64,000 nt of DNA from CAWKGC01 sp963849005. Lineage in GTDB: Bacteria > Pseudomonadota > Gammaproteobacteria > Burkholderiales > Usitatibacteraceae. Made by a program: the position numbers and the translations under genes. Positions 62,796 through 64,000 of this stretch are shown here, piece after piece (position 1 is the stretch's first letter; each line of letters opens with the position of its first letter). The DNA lies in assembly GCA_963849005.1 (NCBI GenBank), contig CAWKGC010000028.1, positions 1-64,000 on the forward strand. Direction: 5' to 3'. Under the pieces are notes generated by a model, which saw only the letters and a program-made list of their open reading frames with translations, did no database searches and was not told where the DNA came from.

Positions 62796-63581
62796 ATGAG
62801 CACAAACACCGATGTGGTTGCCGGCGTCGGCCTGTCCGACAAGCCGCGGAAGAGCCATTGGCCCGCGCGCATGGACCTGGCGCAGAGCCTTTCGGGCCTG
62901 GCGCTGGGGCTGTTCATGTGGGGCCACATGTTCTTCGTGTCCTCGATCCTCATCAGCAAGGATGCGATGTGGAGCATCACCAAGCTCTTCGAGGGCTACT
63001 TCTTCTTCGGCAGGGCATTCCCGGGCCTCGTCTCGGTGATCGTTGGTGGCGTGTTCGCGCTCATCATCTTCCACGCCTTCCTGGCGATGCGGAAGTTCCC
63101 CGCCAACTACCAGCAGTACCGCGCGTTCATCGGCCACCGCCGCCTGATGGCGCATGAGGACACGACGCTTTGGTGGGTGCAGGCGATCACCGGCTTCCTG
63201 CTCTTCTTCATCGCTGCCGTGCACCTGTACCAGATGCTGATGCACCCCGGCGACATCGGCCCCTACGAGTCGGCCGACCGCGTCTGGAGCGGCCGCTGGT
63301 GGCCGCTCTATTTGGTGGCGCTGTTCGCCGTGGAACTGCACGGCGGCATCGGGCTGTACCGCCTGGCCGTGAAGTGGGGCTGGCTCGAGGGCAAGGACCC
63401 CGACGCGAGCCGCAAGCGCCTCAAGGTCCTGAAGTGGGCCCTCACGGTGTTCTTCATCGTCCTCGGCCTCGCCACGCTCGCCGCGTACATGAAGATCGGA
63501 TACGAGCACCGAAGCAATGTGGGAGAGCGCTACACGCCGTCGTGGGTCCTTCCCGAGAAACCTCCGGGAGTGCCGAAATGA
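62796..63581 (+). CDS. frdC: Fumarate reductase/succinate dehydrogenase cytochrome b subunit (dihaem, Wolinella FrdC type)
   Basis: 261 residues with a GGAGG site. Five helices; haem ligands likely in LGLFMWGHMFFVSSILI, LIIFHAFLAMRKFP, FFIAAVHLYQMLMHP and LFAVELHGGIGLYRL, the four-histidine pattern of dihaem quinol:fumarate reductases. Ends LPEKPPGVPK. The ATGA overlap with frdA shows coupling. Direction of catalysis (fumarate reduction or succinate oxidation) is inferred from FNR-type control and neighbours. Confidence 0.88.
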   Translation: MSTNTDVVAGVGLSDKPRKSHWPARMDLAQSLSGLALGLFMWGHMFFVSSILISKDAMWSITKLFEGYFFFGRAFPGLVSVIVGGVFALIIFHAFLAMRKFPANYQQYRAFIGHRRLMAHEDTTLWWVQAITGFLLFFIAAVHLYQMLMHPGDIGPYESADRVWSGRWWPLYLVALFAVELHGGIGLYRLAVKWGWLEGKDPDASRKRLKVLKWALTVFFIVLGLATLAAYMKIGYEHRSNVGERYTPSWVLPEKPPGVPK

Positions 63582-64000
63582 AGATCATCTACACCGATGT
63601 GCTGGTGATCGGCGGCGGGCTCGCCGGACTCAGGCTCGCGATCGCCGCGCGCCGCCGCGGCCACGACGCGATCATCCTGTCGCTGGTGCCGGCCAAGCGC
63701 TCGCACTCCAAGGCCGCGCAGGGCGGCATGCAGGCATCGTTGGGCAACGTCGCCAAGGGACAGGGCGACAACGAGGACGTGCATTTCGAGGACACCGTGC
63801 GCGGCTCGGACTGGGGCGCCGACCAGGAAGTGGTGCGCATGTTCGTGAACACCGCGCCCAAGGCCGTGCGCGAGCTCGCCGCCTGGGGCGTGCCGTGGAG
63901 CCGTGTGCGCAAGGGCGACCGGCAGGTCATCATCAACGGGCAGAAGGTCACCATCACCGAGCGCGACGAGGCACAGGGACTCGTGGCGCAGCGCGATTTC
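63578..64000 (+). CDS. frdA: Fumarate reductase/succinate dehydrogenase flavoprotein subunit, 5' part only
   Basis: The first 141 codons; the rest is beyond the window. FAD motif VLVIGGGLAGLRLAIAARRR, then RSHSKAAQGGMQASLGN with the His that binds FAD covalently, and a WGADQEVVRMFVNTAPKAVR stretch typical of the epsilon/Wolinella-type FrdA. An iron-sulfur subunit gene should follow. Confidence 0.92.
   Translation, partial: MKIIYTDVLVIGGGLAGLRLAIAARRRGHDAIILSLVPAKRSHSKAAQGGMQASLGNVAKGQGDNEDVHFEDTVRGSDWGADQEVVRMFVNTAPKAVRELAAWGVPWSRVRKGDRQVIINGQKVTITERDEAQGLVAQRDF

Overview
This window comes from a high-GC, Gram-negative chromosome, most likely a betaproteobacterium (Burkholderiales/Nitrosomonadales-like). 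The evidence is the rpsP-rimM-trmD-rplS operon, ffh facing a ccsA-type gene and a CNNM/CorC gene, a 14-gene nuoA-N operon, ANR/FNR-type boxes, and proteobacterial intergenic repeats. Many genes, including essential ones (ffh, trmD, rimM and several nuo genes), are broken by 1-2 base indels that restore a normal family member when the frame is switched. I read these as sequence or assembly errors in a draft or metagenomic genome, not as decay, and annotate across them. No insertion sequence, prophage or CRISPR array is visible. No gene-free stretch exceeds 300 bases.

Layout. 1-9826: an organosulfonate operon on the minus strand (suyA, suyB, two permeases, ATPase, binding protein, hpsN, SDR, zinc dehydrogenase) with a divergent GntR/UTRA regulator and AEC transporter. 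It predicts uptake of 2,3-dihydroxypropane-1-sulfonate (DHPS) or sulfolactate and conversion to pyruvate plus sulfite. 9854-16319: a YpfJ-type metallopeptidase, two exported proteins, a TetR regulator facing a class II aldolase-like gene, a sulfatase and a small exported protein. 16399-24796: translation and secretion genes (rplS, trmD, rimM, rpsP, ffh), a Leu/Ile/Val-type binding protein, an M20 peptidase, a CcsA-like protein and a CNNM/CorC protein.

24793-37391: most of the ArsS/'selenodomain-associated' gene set: TIGR03169-like flavoprotein, DUF3047, two glycosyltransferase-like proteins (TIGR04282/TIGR04283), DUF547, a TVP38-FAD oxidoreductase fusion, a metallophosphoesterase and the radical SAM protein ArsS. 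The set is split by a patatin, a sigma factor and a MASE1 kinase/FixJ regulator pair. 37533-43067: kynA, a CYTH-CHAD protein, a small cytochrome c, a methyltransferase, tRNA-Phe, an AbrB-type membrane protein and a cyclic-nucleotide-binding protein.

43166-56276: nuoN to nuoA on the minus strand, with an unusually short nuoG. 56464-64000: an anaerobic or microaerobic carbon module of NAD-malic enzyme, a GltD-like ferredoxin/NAD(P) oxidoreductase, three subunits of a 2-oxoacid:ferredoxin oxidoreductase, and divergent fumarate reductase genes (frdC, frdA partial). Perfect TTGAT-N4-ATCAA boxes lie upstream of nuoA and between the two divergent operons, so oxygen-responsive ANR/FNR control probably links these modules.
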